A stretch of DNA of 64,000 nt from Marinobacter qingdaonensis (lineage in GTDB: Bacteria > Pseudomonadota > Gammaproteobacteria > Pseudomonadales > Oleiphilaceae): contig NZ_JAYDCJ010000003.1 of NCBI RefSeq assembly GCF_034555935.1, positions 1,984,001 through 2,048,000 of the forward strand. Reading direction: 5' to 3'. Under the pieces are notes generated by a model. The model searched no databases, was not told the DNA's origin, and worked only from the letters and a program-made list of their open reading frames with translations. This document shows, one piece after another, positions 15,874-24,748 of the stretch; within the stretch, counting starts at the first letter, position 1; the number at the start of each line of letters is the position of its first letter. Both the position numbers and the translations under genes were made by a program.

Positions 15874-17856
15874 ATGGCAGGGATTTCATCATTGGGTATT
15901 GGTTCCGGGGTCCTGAGTTCGGATCTCGTCGACCAGTTGGTGGCGGCTGAACGCCAGCCGACGGAAAACCGACTCAACTTCAATCAGCAGCGCACAGAAG
16001 CGTTGATCTCTGCCTATGGTACCTTGCGGGGTGCCATTACCGATCTGCGCCTACCCATGCGCCAGCTCAGTTCGCCGGATAACCTCAAGGCGTTTTCCGG
16101 TACGTCTTCGGCAGAAGGGGTGTCGGTCAGCGTTGATTCCAAGTCGGCAGCGCCAGGGAACTACTCCGTCCAGGTGGATAGCCTTGCCCAGGCGCAGTCA
16201 CTCGCCACGGGCTCGTTTGGTGATCGCGACTCTACCGCGGTCGGCAGCGGGTCGCTGACCATTACCGTTGGTGACAAGGTCTCGACCATCAACATCGACA
16301 GTTCCAACAATACGCTTCAGGGGATTGCCAATGCCATCAACGAAGCGGACGTTGGAGCAAATGCCGGCGTCATTGATACCGGCAATGGTTTTCGCCTGGT
16401 TATGTCCGCTGATGACACGGGGCTTGAGAATGCCATATCCATTGCAGTGTCCGACTCCGATGGCAACGACACCGATGCGGCAGGTCTCTCCCAGTTCGCC
16501 TTCGATGGCACCACCAATAATCTGACCGAAACGGTCGCCGCCAAGGATGCGGTGGTGCAGGTAAACGGCATTACCATCAGCCGGCCGACGAACACTATCG
16601 AGAATGTAATCGATGGCGTTTCCCTGGAGGTGTCTCAGGAGGGGGTTACGTCCAACGTCAAGGTGACGCAGGACCTGAGCAAGGTTGCCGATCGAGTCGG
16701 TGCCTTTGTCGAAAAATTCAACGCGTTGCAGCAAACCATCAAAGGGCTCGCGGGCTACAACGCAGAAACCGGCCAAGGTGGCCTGTTGTCCGGTGATGCG
16801 ACCATTCGCGGTATCCAGAGCCAGATGCGGCAAATCATTGGTCGGGTCGTGCCTGGTCTCGAGGATGCCTCGATCCGGACCCTGGCTGACGTCGGCATCA
16901 CCACGAACTACGAAACCGGTGGGCTCGATTTTGATCGGGCCAAGTTCACCGAGAAGCTAAAGGCGAATCCCGATGACGTCACCGCGTTGTTCGCCGAACA
17001 GGGCAGGGCGTCAGACAGCCAGATCGAGTTCATCCGCAGTGGCGTGAACACCGAGCCTGGAGAGTATTCGGTAAACATCACCCAGCTTGCGACCCAGGGT
17101 TCTCTGACGGGGTCCAATGCCGGGACAGGAAGTGTGACCGTTGACGCCGATAACGATGACCTGTCGTTCAGAATCGATGGCGAGACTTCAGTTTCGATCA
17201 CGCTCACTGCGGGAACCTACACCCGAACAGAGCTCGCGGCGGAGATTCAGGCGCAGTTGGATGCTAGTTCCTCGTTGGCTGCGAGTGGTCGTTCCCTCAA
17301 TGTCGCGTTCGACGGAGCCTCAGGCTCGTTGGTGTTTACCTCTGACAGCTACGGCAGCGAGTCCAATGTCAGTCTGACGTCGGTTGATAACACCTCAGCC
17401 TCGACACTCGGTCTGAGCGTTGCCACCGGCACTGCCGGCCAGGATGTCGCCGGGACCATCAATGGTCAGCGGGCCACCGGCGAGGGTCAGAACTTGTTTG
17501 TTGAGGGTGTCGGTGAAGCCGCCGGCATGGAAGTGAGGGTTGCCGGTGGCGCCACCGGTAACCGGGGCAGCATCAATTTCATTCAGGGTGTCGGTGAACG
17601 GACCGTTGACCTGATTACCAATCTGGTCGGCATTGATGGCTCGCTTGAGGCGCGCACCGATGGTCTCCAGAAGGACCTTGGCCGTATCGAGGAAGAAAGG
17701 GCGCGGCTGGATCTTCGCATTGAGTCCTACCGCGAGCGATTGGTGTCGCAGTTCAGCGCGGCCGATTCTCTAATCGCGCAGCTCAACAGCACCCAGGATT
17801 ACGTCAGCCAGCAACTGGCGGCGCTCGCGCCCCAGAACAACCGGAACAACAACTGA
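15874..17856 (+). CDS. fliD: Flagellar filament cap protein FliD (HAP2)
   Basis: 660 residues, longer than the roughly 470 of enteric and Pseudomonas FliD, with the extra length in the middle. The N-terminus is typical: GISSLGIGSGVLSSDLVDQL, followed by VAAERQPTENRL. The C-terminus is the heptad-rich coiled segment GSLEARTDGLQKDLGRIEEE through to FSAADSLIAQLNSTQDYVSQ. FliD forms the cap at the filament tip that helps flagellin subunits fold in. It has its own sigma-28 promoter and is followed 37 bases later by fliS, so the two are one operon. Length and extra domains suggest a species-specific exposed region. Confidence 0.93.
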   Translation: MAGISSLGIGSGVLSSDLVDQLVAAERQPTENRLNFNQQRTEALISAYGTLRGAITDLRLPMRQLSSPDNLKAFSGTSSAEGVSVSVDSKSAAPGNYSVQVDSLAQAQSLATGSFGDRDSTAVGSGSLTITVGDKVSTINIDSSNNTLQGIANAINEADVGANAGVIDTGNGFRLVMSADDTGLENAISIAVSDSDGNDTDAAGLSQFAFDGTTNNLTETVAAKDAVVQVNGITISRPTNTIENVIDGVSLEVSQEGVTSNVKVTQDLSKVADRVGAFVEKFNALQQTIKGLAGYNAETGQGGLLSGDATIRGIQSQMRQIIGRVVPGLEDASIRTLADVGITTNYETGGLDFDRAKFTEKLKANPDDVTALFAEQGRASDSQIEFIRSGVNTEPGEYSVNITQLATQGSLTGSNAGTGSVTVDADNDDLSFRIDGETSVSITLTAGTYTRTELAAEIQAQLDASSSLAASGRSLNVAFDGASGSLVFTSDSYGSESNVSLTSVDNTSASTLGLSVATGTAGQDVAGTINGQRATGEGQNLFVEGVGEAAGMEVRVAGGATGNRGSINFIQGVGERTVDLITNLVGIDGSLEARTDGLQKDLGRIEEERARLDLRIESYRERLVSQFSAADSLIAQLNSTQDYVSQQLAALAPQNNRNNN

Positions 17857-17893
17857 TCGGCTCTGGGCCGGTTAGCGAACGAAGAGGTCTGAT

Positions 17894-18292
17894 ATGAACG
17901 GGTTACAGGCATACCAGCGCGTAAACACCCAAACCAGCATAACCGATGCGGATCCGCACAAGCTGATCCAGTTGCTGTACAACGGCGCCATTGAGCGGAT
18001 CAACATGGCCAAGGCCCGCATGCAGGCCAAGGATTACGAAGGCAAAGGTAAGCTGATTACCAAGGCCATCGAGATCATCGGCGGGCTGCGCAGCTTCCTG
18101 GATTTCGAGAAAGGCGGTGATTTGGCCGAGCGTCTGGAAGCCTTGTACGAGTATATGGAGCGCACCCTGTTCGAGGCCAACGCCAAGAACGACGTCGCCA
18201 AGCTCGACGAAGTCTCCAGCCTCCTGCGCTCCATCAAGGAAGGCTGGGACGGCATCCGCGAAGAGGCGACCGCCCAACAGCAGGTCGGTTAA
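17894..18292 (+). CDS. fliS: Flagellin export chaperone FliS
   Basis: 132 residues, the usual FliS size. Starts MNGLQAYQRVNTQTSITDAD, with the conserved PHKLIQLLYNGAIERINMAK helix, EIIGGLRSFLDFEKGG, and a C-terminal helix ending SIKEGWDGIREEA. FliS binds the C-terminal D0 segment of flagellin in the cytoplasm and prevents early polymerisation. It is last in the fliD operon; no fliT gene follows. Confidence 0.94.
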   Translation: MNGLQAYQRVNTQTSITDADPHKLIQLLYNGAIERINMAKARMQAKDYEGKGKLITKAIEIIGGLRSFLDFEKGGDLAERLEALYEYMERTLFEANAKNDVAKLDEVSSLLRSIKEGWDGIREEATAQQQVG

Positions 18293-18319
18293 CGCCGCCA
18301 CTGCCCATCTCTCCTTCTC

Positions 18320-18351
18320 GCCCATCCGGCCCCGAGTCGGGCCTGATGGGC
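18320..18351 (+). terminator. Hairpin after fliS
   Basis: GCCCATC and GGCCC pair with GGGCC and GATGGGC around a short loop. No T tract is present, so termination strength is uncertain. Confidence 0.45.
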
Positions 18352-18457
18352 GGCCTTCCCGCGTTATGCCTTGGCCCAATAGCCATTCCCCCCGCTGTCC
18401 CGTACAATATGCGCCTTATTTTCGATACATCCATTCTGTTCAGTCTGGAGCAAGGGC

Positions 18458-19669
18458 ATGTCTGATATTAAGAAGGTGGTGCTGGCCTATTCCGGTGGCC
18501 TGGATACTTCCGTCATCGTTCGGTGGTTGCAGGACACGTACGATTGTGAGGTGGTGACTTTCACCGCCGACATCGGTCAGGGCGAGGAAGTGGAGCCGGC
18601 GCGGGCGAAAGCCGAGGCGCTGGGTGTGAAGGAAATTTACATCGAGGACCTGCGCGAGGAGTTTGTGCGCGATTACGTGTTCCCGATGTTCCGCGCCAAC
18701 ACCGTCTACGAGGGCGAGTACCTGCTCGGTACCTCCATCGCCCGCCCGCTGATCTCCCGTCGACTGATCGAGATCGCCAACGAGACCGGCGCCGACGCCA
18801 TCTCCCACGGCGCCACCGGCAAGGGCAACGATCAGGTTCGTTTCGAGCTGGGCGCCTACGCGCTGAAGCCGGGCGTGAAGGTGATTGCGCCCTGGCGTGA
18901 GTGGGATCTGAATTCCCGCGAGAAGCTGCTGGCTTACTGCGATGAGCGCAACATTCCGGTGGAGAAGAAGAAGGGCAAGTCCCCTTACTCCATGGATGCC
19001 AACCTGCTGCACATCTCTTACGAAGGCATCAACCTGGAAGACCCCTGGGCCGAGGCCGAAGAAGACATGTGGCGCTGGAGTGTGTCTCCGGAAGCCGCGC
19101 CGGATCAGCCGACCTACGTTGAGCTGACCTACCGCAAGGGTGACATCGTCGCCATCGATGGCGAAGAGATGAAGCCGCACGTGGTGCTCGAGACCCTGAA
19201 CAAGCTGGCCGGCGCGAACGGCATTGGCCGCCTGGACATCGTCGAGAACCGCTACGTGGGCATGAAGTCCCGCGGCTGCTACGAAACCCCGGGTGGCACC
19301 ATCATGCTGCGCGCGCACCGTGCGATTGAGTCCATCACCCTGGACCGCGAAGTGGCGCACCTGAAAGACAGCGTCATGCCGCGTTACGCCGAGGTGATTT
19401 ACAACGGTTACTGGTGGTCCCCGGAGCGTGAAGCGCTGCAGGCGCTGATCGACCAGACCCAGACCTACGTCAACGGCACTGTCCGTCTGAAGCTCTACAA
19501 GGGCAACGTCGACGTGGTTGGCCGGAAGTCCGACGATTCCCTGTTCGACGAGAAGATCGCGACCTTCGAGGAAGATCAGGGTGCGTACGACCAGAAGGAT
19601 GCCGAGGGCTTCATCAAGCTGAACGCCCTGCGTCTGCGCATTGCCGCTGGTAAGGGTCGCAAGCTTTAA
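18458..19669 (+). CDS. argG: Argininosuccinate synthase
   Basis: 403 residues, standard for the short bacterial form. The N-terminal PP-loop motif [16 protein letters not shown] is at about 9-24; [16 protein letters not shown] binds citrulline/aspartate and [13 protein letters not shown] is in the C-terminal domain. It joins citrulline and aspartate with ATP to make argininosuccinate, the penultimate step of arginine synthesis. It is alone in its transcript here, as is common in Pseudomonas relatives. A GGAGCA ribosome binding site precedes the ATG. A long perfect inverted repeat separates it from the convergent AraC-type gene. Confidence 0.97.
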   Translation: MSDIKKVVLAYSGGLDTSVIVRWLQDTYDCEVVTFTADIGQGEEVEPARAKAEALGVKEIYIEDLREEFVRDYVFPMFRANTVYEGEYLLGTSIARPLISRRLIEIANETGADAISHGATGKGNDQVRFELGAYALKPGVKVIAPWREWDLNSREKLLAYCDERNIPVEKKKGKSPYSMDANLLHISYEGINLEDPWAEAEEDMWRWSVSPEAAPDQPTYVELTYRKGDIVAIDGEEMKPHVVLETLNKLAGANGIGRLDIVENRYVGMKSRGCYETPGGTIMLRAHRAIESITLDREVAHLKDSVMPRYAEVIYNGYWWSPEREALQALIDQTQTYVNGTVRLKLYKGNVDVVGRKSDDSLFDEKIATFEEDQGAYDQKDAEGFIKLNALRLRIAAGKGRKL

Positions 19670-19686
19670 GACCTGGCTCCGTGCCT

Positions 19687-19797
19687 GACCAAGGCCGGTG
19701 CCGGTTTCCAGAAATCGCCCGTAAATACATCCATGTAGGGCTCGGTCGCGCCATCCGTGGCGCTCCACGTTTCTGGAAACCGGCACCGGCCTTGGTC
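19687..19797. repeat. Long perfect inverted repeat (28-bp arms), likely bidirectional terminator
   Basis: Arms 19687-19714 and 19770-19797 are perfect reverse complements, starting GACCAAGGCCGGTGCC. The 55-base loop holds two smaller palindromes, TACATCCATGTA and GCGCCATCCGTGGCGC. It fills the gap between the convergent argG and AraC-type genes. The structure resembles dispersed palindromic repeats of marine gammaproteobacteria; a genome search is needed to show it is repeated. Confidence 0.85.
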
Positions 19798-19805
19798 GTT
19801 CTGGC

Positions 19806-20831
19806 CTAGTTGTTTTGCTCGGCTTGCCGGAACTCCCCCGGTGTCATCCCCGCCACCGCCTTGAACTTCCGGTGAAACGATGTCGTTTCACTGAACCCCA
19901 GCCTCAGCGCAATATCCGGAATCGGTAAGTCACTGTTGCGCAGGTAATCCTCCGCCATAGTCTGGCGAACCTCATCCAGTAATTTCTGATACGACACCCC
20001 CTCCTGGCTCAGACGACGCTGCAGGGTGCGGCTGGTCATGCCCAGATCCTCGGCCACCATGTCCTGTCGGGTGATGCCGTGCATCAACTGCTGCTGGATG
20101 CTGCGTTTGACCTTGCTGGTCAGTCCGCTGTCGGCATCCAGCGAGGCCAGCTGGGTGAGGGCGTGGGCCTCCAGGGTTTTGCGCAGTAATGGGTCGGGTT
20201 GGCGCAAGCGGGTGTCGAGCAGGGTTTTCTTCAGCGAGACGCTGTCCTCCTCGGCGTCGAATTCGATCGGGCAGTGCCAGCGGCGCTGGTAGGCCTGTTC
20301 CAGCGCTGGATCGGGCAGGGTGCGGCGCAGGCGCACGCGAGTAGGCGCGGCCGACTGGTTGTCGGCCAGCCAGCGGGCGTAGTTGATCCAGGAGGAAAAC
20401 ACGTTGTCGACCAGGTGCGGGCGGACCACGGGGTCGTCGTAGTTGCAGTTCCAGGACAGGGTGATTTCGTCGCCGTGGACCCCGAGCTGGGTCGTGCCCA
20501 TGTCGCCCACCAGTTTCTCGAACGGGGCAATGCGCGCGACGGCCTCGCCCAGGGTGGCGCAGCTCATGGTGATGTATCCCAGCACGCTGTACGAGCCCGG
20601 CTGGACGAAATCGCCGGTTTCCAGACCGAGCAGGGGGTTGCCGGTTTGCTCGGCGAGCCGGCGAATGAAGGCCTGGAATTGTTCGCCATCAATCCGGCCC
20701 TCGTCGCTGTCCAGCAGGGCGGGGTCGAGGTCGACGGTTTTCAGCAACGCGGGGAGATCAATGCCGGCGTATTCGACGGCGCGGGCATACTGCCGCAAGG
20801 CAGCAACGGAAGCGGTTCCCAGGGATTTCAT
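19806..20831 (-). CDS. AraC-family transcriptional regulator (arabinose-binding-like N-domain)
   Basis: 341 residues from the ATG at 20831 (MKSLGTASVAAL); the longer open frame upstream is not family-like. The N-terminal part, about 15-210, matches the ligand-binding domain seen in OruR- and ArgR-type AraC proteins of Pseudomonas (PALLDSDEGRIDGEQFQAFI, NPLLGLETGDFVQPGSYSVL). The C-terminal AraC DNA-binding domain is at about 240-341, with two helix-turn-helices (MVAEDLGMTSRTLQRRLSQE, IPDIALRLGFSETTSFHRKF) and the final MTPGEFR motif. It probably senses an amino acid or fatty-acid-like ligand, but the effector is not known. Convergent with argG, though no link is shown. Confidence 0.88.
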   Translation of the reverse strand: MKSLGTASVAALRQYARAVEYAGIDLPALLKTVDLDPALLDSDEGRIDGEQFQAFIRRLAEQTGNPLLGLETGDFVQPGSYSVLGYITMSCATLGEAVARIAPFEKLVGDMGTTQLGVHGDEITLSWNCNYDDPVVRPHLVDNVFSSWINYARWLADNQSAAPTRVRLRRTLPDPALEQAYQRRWHCPIEFDAEEDSVSLKKTLLDTRLRQPDPLLRKTLEAHALTQLASLDADSGLTSKVKRSIQQQLMHGITRQDMVAEDLGMTSRTLQRRLSQEGVSYQKLLDEVRQTMAEDYLRNSDLPIPDIALRLGFSETTSFHRKFKAVAGMTPGEFRQAEQNN

Positions 20832-20945
20832 GGCGACAACCCGATGTTCTTGTGGTTCGTTGTTGCCGCAGTATAACGGAACTGATTGAGAAGAGCCTGT
20901 TGGCTCAGCAGCGCGGGCGCGGGGATAAGCGAGGGCAAACAAAAA

Positions 20946-20965
20946 GGCCAGCGTGTCAGCTGGCC
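20946..20965 (-). terminator. Rho-independent terminator, leftward
   Basis: GGCCAGC (20946-20952) pairs with GCTGGCC (20959-20965). On the minus strand the stem is followed by TTTTTG, so it ends transcripts coming from the right: the response-regulator gene at 21205 or a small RNA in between. Confidence 0.8.
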
Positions 20966-21204
20966 TCGAATAGTGGAAAGAACGAAAGTGCCTGAAAAAT
21001 TCGTTAATCCGGTGGATTTCTCTCCAAGGGGTTGTGCCTCTCGGGGAGGTTTCCCCATATGGCGGCGGAGGTACTACTCGGCTCCTCCGCCATGGGGGAT
21101 ACTGCTTAAATCCACAATTGCAGAATAGGGTGTTTGGCTTCCGGTGTCTGTGTGTGATGTGTATCGCCGTGTTACGGACTGTTCGCTCCAGGTTCCCGGG
21201 CGTA
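20966..21204 (-). ncRNA. Possible structured non-coding RNA or long 3' UTR
   Basis: This 239-base stretch has no credible gene, but the minus strand folds well: GGCGGAGG pairs with CCTCCGCC (positions about 21061-21090), and CCCCAT/ATGGGG extend the stem outside it. Several GGA motifs occur on this strand, and it ends in a strong leftward terminator. It could be a free small RNA (CsrA-titrating type is one thought) or the 3' UTR of the upstream response regulator. No confident promoter was found. The low confidence reflects that no family was recognised. Confidence 0.3.
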
Positions 21205-22176
21205 TCAGGCGTTCTCGGAGAACGCCGGGGCCGTCTCGGTGAACCGGCGGGTCTCATAGGCGTCCACCAGGCCCTGCACCGCAGTCCGTTCCATGTCCTG
21301 GACTGAGGGCGTGCCGTGTTCGGCGTCGGCGCGGCAGAGTACCATGCCGGCTTCCACGGAGATGTAACCGGCCGTGGTTTTCAGGGCCTTGTGGTTGATG
21401 CCATCGAACAGCCGGCGGAAGGCGGTGGTGGTGCAGTGATCGCTGGTCGGGAAATAGGCGATGATGGCGTACTGGTTGTCGCCGACCCGGCACAAGGCGT
21501 CGATGGGGCGAATCAAGGTGTTCAGCCGTCGGGAAATGCCCACCGCCAGTTCGCCCATAATGGAGGGCGGGTGTTTGCGCTTGAGCTCCTGCCAATTGCG
21601 AATACCGCACAGCACGTAGGCGCAGGCGCCGCCCCGGGATTCGGCGTGGCGCAACATCTCGTTGAGCCGCTCACGGCCGTATTTGTTGTTGCCCAGCCCG
21701 GTTTCCAGATCAACGATGTTGGTCGCTTCCAACTCCCGGTTGTTCTCGATCAGCAGGGCGTTGGCCCGCAGCAGGGTGTTCTGCCGGTCGGCCATGCGGT
21801 CGGCGGCGAAAATACGGGGGATCAACTGTTTGGTCATGTCCGACTTGTAGATGAAGTCGTCCACGCCCCGGTCAAAGGCCTGAGACAATGCCTGTACGCT
21901 CTCGCGCGCGGTGAGTAGGATCACGTAGGTGTAGTGGTTGTTCTGTTCGTCCTGCTGGCGCACCTGGTCGGTCAGCTCGAGGCCGTCCATCTCCGGCATC
22001 AGCCAGTCGGCAATCAGCACACTGACCGGGCGCTGTTCGATCAGCTCCAGTGCGGCGGTGGCGTTGTTGGCAACGCGTACGTCGCGATATCCGGCATTTC
22101 GCAGGGTGCGTCCGACCACCATACTGCTGAATTTGGCGTCGTCCACCACGAGAATGGGAAGGTCCAGGTTTGGCAT
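21205..22176 (-). CDS. Response regulator with degenerate GGDEF output domain
   Basis: 323 residues. Receiver domain at about 1-130: acidic VVDDAK at 10-15, phospho-acceptor Asp57 in [12 protein letters not shown], and a Lys in IYKSDM. A linker helix ([20 protein letters not shown]) leads to a GGDEF-like domain at about 155-310 starting with [17 protein letters not shown]. The signature position reads VGDNQY instead of GGDEF, so cyclase activity is not expected; it may bind c-di-GMP or GTP, or act by protein contact. It is divergent from yajQ, whose product is a reported c-di-GMP-binding protein in Xanthomonas. A leftward terminator lies about 240 bases downstream. Confidence 0.85.
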   Translation of the reverse strand: MPNLDLPILVVDDAKFSSMVVGRTLRNAGYRDVRVANNATAALELIEQRPVSVLIADWLMPEMDGLELTDQVRQQDEQNNHYTYVILLTARESVQALSQAFDRGVDDFIYKSDMTKQLIPRIFAADRMADRQNTLLRANALLIENNRELEATNIVDLETGLGNNKYGRERLNEMLRHAESRGGACAYVLCGIRNWQELKRKHPPSIMGELAVGISRRLNTLIRPIDALCRVGDNQYAIIAYFPTSDHCTTTAFRRLFDGINHKALKTTAGYISVEAGMVLCRADAEHGTPSVQDMERTAVQGLVDAYETRRFTETAPAFSENA

Positions 22177-22328
22177 TGTTAGCTACTTCTCACCAGTCCA
22201 TTGCCAGATGCGGCGCCCTTCGCCTGATGCGGTCCAGCGTGGGTCTTGTTATGCTTTGGCACCTTGAACATCCGGGGTTTGATAAAGGCCACAGTATACC
22301 CCCCAGTGGCCGGTGGAGAATAACGACC

Positions 22329-22811
22329 ATGCCTTCTTTTGACATTGTTTCTGAAATCGACATGCACGAAGTCACCAACGCGGTGGACCAGGCCAACCGG
22401 GAGCTCGGCAATCGCTGGGATTTCAAGAACGTCGACGCCAACATCGACAAGGACGACAAAGGCATCACCGTCAGTGCCGAACAGGAGTTCCAGCTCGAGC
22501 AGCTGCTGGAAATCCTGCGCATGGCCTTTGCCAAGCGCAACATCGATTCCCGCGCCCTCAGCGAGGACGGTGAAAGCAAGGCCGGCAAGCTGGTGAAGCA
22601 GCACCTGACGCTGAAGCAGGGCATCGAGACCGACATGGCTAAGAAGATCGTGAAAATGATCAAGGACGCCAAGATGAAGGTGCAGGCCAGCATTCAGGGC
22701 GACAAGGTGCGGGTTACCGGCAAGAAACGCGACGACCTGCAGGCGGTTATGGCCATGCTGCGCGAGGCCGACCTGGACATCCCGCTGCAGTTCAATAACT
22801 TCCGCGACTGA
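22329..22811 (+). CDS. yajQ: YajQ-family nucleotide-binding protein
   Basis: 160 residues, standard for YajQ/DUF520. Starts [20 protein letters not shown], then [14 protein letters not shown], and ends with the conserved [20 protein letters not shown] and LQFNNFRD. Two ferredoxin-like folds are expected. In Xanthomonas campestris a YajQ homologue binds c-di-GMP and regulates transcription; elsewhere it has been tied to RNA or nucleotide binding. The ATG at 22329 gives the usual N-terminus; the open frame before it is not family sequence. It lies next to a degenerate GGDEF response regulator transcribed divergently. Confidence 0.95.
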   Translation: MPSFDIVSEIDMHEVTNAVDQANRELGNRWDFKNVDANIDKDDKGITVSAEQEFQLEQLLEILRMAFAKRNIDSRALSEDGESKAGKLVKQHLTLKQGIETDMAKKIVKMIKDAKMKVQASIQGDKVRVTGKKRDDLQAVMAMLREADLDIPLQFNNFRD

Positions 22812-22889
22812 ACCGGAGATTCCGCCATCCTAACCAGCAACCGCCGGGCGCTGTTCCGGGACACGCTCTACACCTACACCCGTTGGCAG

Positions 22890-24239
22890 GTGATTGCGCT
22901 GCTGTTTCTCGGGTTCTCGGCGGGCCTGCCGTTCCTGCTGGTGTTCTCGACCCTGAACGCCCGGCTCGCCGATGTCGGGGTGGAGACCGCGACCATCGGG
23001 TTCTTCAGTTGGCTTGGCATCACCTATTCCATCAAGGTGTTCTGGGCCCCGGTGGTGGACCGGCTGAAACTGCCGGTGCTGGATCGCCTTCTGGGCAAGC
23101 GCCGAAGCTGGATCCTCCTGGCTCAGGCTGGCATCGCCACCGGCCTCTACCTCATGGCTCAGGTCGACTCCACCACTGCGCCGGAAATGATGGCCCTGTG
23201 CGGCCTGCTGGTGGCCTTCTCCTCGGCCACCCAGGACGTTGCCATCGACGCCTACCGGATCGAAATCGCCGAAGAGCGGCTGCAGGCGGCGCTCGCGGCC
23301 ACCTACATTTTTGGTTACCGGTTGGCGCTTCTGGTTGCTGGTGCGGGCGCGCTCTACCTGGCCGAATACTGGTCCTGGCAGGTCTCCTACGAAGTCATGG
23401 CGGCCCTGGTGGGCGTTGGCGTGCTCACCGTGCTGGTGGTGCGCGAGCCAACCGTCAATCACTTCGCCGCGGCGGAAGACATCGCCCAACGGGTCGAACA
23501 GGAAGTCGAAAAACGCGCCCACCTGAACCCCCGGCTGGCCCGACTGCTCGGCTGGTTCTCCGCCGCCGTGGCCGGCCCGTTCGTGGATTTCTTCCAGCGC
23601 TATCGGGAATTGGCGGCACTGATCCTGGTCATGGTTGCGGTCTACCGCATTTCCGACATCGCCATGGGCGTTATGGCCAACCCGTTCTACCTGGATTTCA
23701 TGGGCTTCAGCAAAACCCAGGTTGCCGACGTCACCAAGATTTTCGGCTTCTTCATGACCATCGCCGGCTCCCTGGCGGGTGGTGTCATGGTGGTTCGCTA
23801 CGGCGTGCGCAAGATCCTCCTGTTGGGTGCGGTCATGACCGCCGCCACCAACCTGCTGTTCGTCTTGCTGGCCCAGTACCCGCCCAACGTCATTACCCTG
23901 GCGGCCGTGGTCAGCGCCGACAACCTCAGCGGCGGCATCGCCAACGTGGCCCTCATCGCGTGGCTCAGCAGCATGACCAGCGCCTCGTTCACCGCCACCC
24001 AATACGCCCTGTTCAGCTCATTGATGACCCTGCCGGGCAAATTCATTGGTGGCTTCTCCGGCATCGTCGTCGCCGACTTCGGCTACGCCCAGTTCTTCCT
24101 GGTCGCCGGCATCATGGGTGTGCCCGCCATCCTCCTGGCCATGTACATGATCCGCCAAGGCGACCGACTGGACGCCCTGGCCCCCAGAAAAGAGGAAGCA
24201 CTGGAGCCGGAGCCCAAACCGGCGCTCAGGGAGTCCTAG
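22890..24239 (+). CDS. ampG: AmpG-like MFS permease (muropeptide transporter family)
   Basis: About 450 residues with 12 or so membrane helices. AmpG-family signatures include LFLGFSAGLPFLLVFSTLNA near the start, GITYSIKVFWAPVVDRLKLP, LGKRRSWILLAQAGIATGLY, and ATQDVAIDAYRIEI. AmpG imports anhydromuropeptides for cell-wall recycling. The listed start is a GTG inside the first helix without a ribosome binding site. The frame is open back to the yajQ stop, and family-like residues (RRALFRDTLYTYTRWQ) lie upstream, so the true start is probably near 22827, where a GGAG sits 8 bases before an ATC codon. It is followed 3 bases later by the ATL gene. Confidence 0.85.
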   Translation: MIALLFLGFSAGLPFLLVFSTLNARLADVGVETATIGFFSWLGITYSIKVFWAPVVDRLKLPVLDRLLGKRRSWILLAQAGIATGLYLMAQVDSTTAPEMMALCGLLVAFSSATQDVAIDAYRIEIAEERLQAALAATYIFGYRLALLVAGAGALYLAEYWSWQVSYEVMAALVGVGVLTVLVVREPTVNHFAAAEDIAQRVEQEVEKRAHLNPRLARLLGWFSAAVAGPFVDFFQRYRELAALILVMVAVYRISDIAMGVMANPFYLDFMGFSKTQVADVTKIFGFFMTIAGSLAGGVMVVRYGVRKILLLGAVMTAATNLLFVLLAQYPPNVITLAAVVSADNLSGGIANVALIAWLSSMTSASFTATQYALFSSLMTLPGKFIGGFSGIVVADFGYAQFFLVAGIMGVPAILLAMYMIRQGDRLDALAPRKEEALEPEPKPALRES

Positions 24240-24242
24240 GCC

Positions 24243-24551
24243 ATGGAAGCCACCAAGGATCAGAGAATCTGGCAGGTCGTCCTGGCCATCCCCAAAGGCA
24301 AAGTCGCCAGCTACGGCCAGGTCGCGGATATGGCCGGTTTGGGTCGGCAAGCCCGTTACATCGGTAGGGCCCTGGGCAAACTCCCGGAAGGCCACAAGGT
24401 GCCCTGGTACCGGGTTATCAGAAGCAACGGCCAGATCGCCTTCCCGGAAGGCTCCTCAACCTTCGAAAGGCAAAAATGCCTGCTGGAGCAAGAGGGTGTA
24501 GTGGTAGTAGAGGGGAGGGTAAAAATGAGCCAATTCCGCTGGCAACCCTAA
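24243..24551 (+). CDS. atl: Alkyltransferase-like protein (ATL)
   Basis: 102 residues with the MGMT DNA-binding fold: IPKGKVASYGQVADMAGLGR, then GRALGKLPEGHKVPWYRVIR. The active-site position of the methyltransferase (PCHRV) is replaced by PWYRV, with Trp55 in place of Cys, the mark of ATL proteins. They bind O6-alkylguanine and flag it for nucleotide excision repair instead of removing the alkyl group. The gene starts 3 bases after the AmpG-like stop, so it is probably in the same transcript. A large palindromic repeat follows. Confidence 0.92.
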   Translation: MEATKDQRIWQVVLAIPKGKVASYGQVADMAGLGRQARYIGRALGKLPEGHKVPWYRVIRSNGQIAFPEGSSTFERQKCLLEQEGVVVVEGRVKMSQFRWQP

Positions 24552-24599
24552 CCAGAGTCTTTTTCTTTTCTTTTTATTTCTTCCTACAGTCTATCTATA

Positions 24600-24713
24600 G
24601 GTTGTGTCGGGCAGGGGGTGGGGTGTCTTTTCTGCCGGAAAAAGCTGTCCGAGCAAAGCGAGTTCTTTTTCCAGAAGAAAAGACACCCCACCCCCTGACC
24701 AGCCCCCACAACC
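24600..24713. repeat. Long imperfect palindrome (33-bp arms with short outer arms)
   Basis: Arms 24612-24644 and 24665-24697 (starting CAGGGGGTGGGGTGTC) match at 31 or so of 33 positions; outer GGTTGTG/CACAACC arms extend it. The loop is CTGTCCGAGCAAAGCGAGTT-like. It lies between convergent genes and may terminate both. The type of structure is common in the group; copy number is unknown. Confidence 0.8.
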
Positions 24714-24748
24714 AACAGACTAGGGGGGCAAAGCACGGAGCCAACTAA

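Noticed and set aside
18440..19786. 448-codon open frame antisense to argG
   Set aside because: It is the shadow of a GC-rich, strongly biased gene; its product is Val/Gly/His/Gln-rich with no family likeness, and argG on the other strand is certain.
20893..21128. Short forward frames in the gap upstream of the AraC-type gene
   Set aside because: They cross a terminator and a strong stem, have no ribosome binding site, and show no family likeness.
22883..24367. Long Arg/Gly-rich frame over the AmpG-like gene
   Set aside because: The composition is a frame-shadow pattern; the AmpG-like frame has membrane helices and family motifs.
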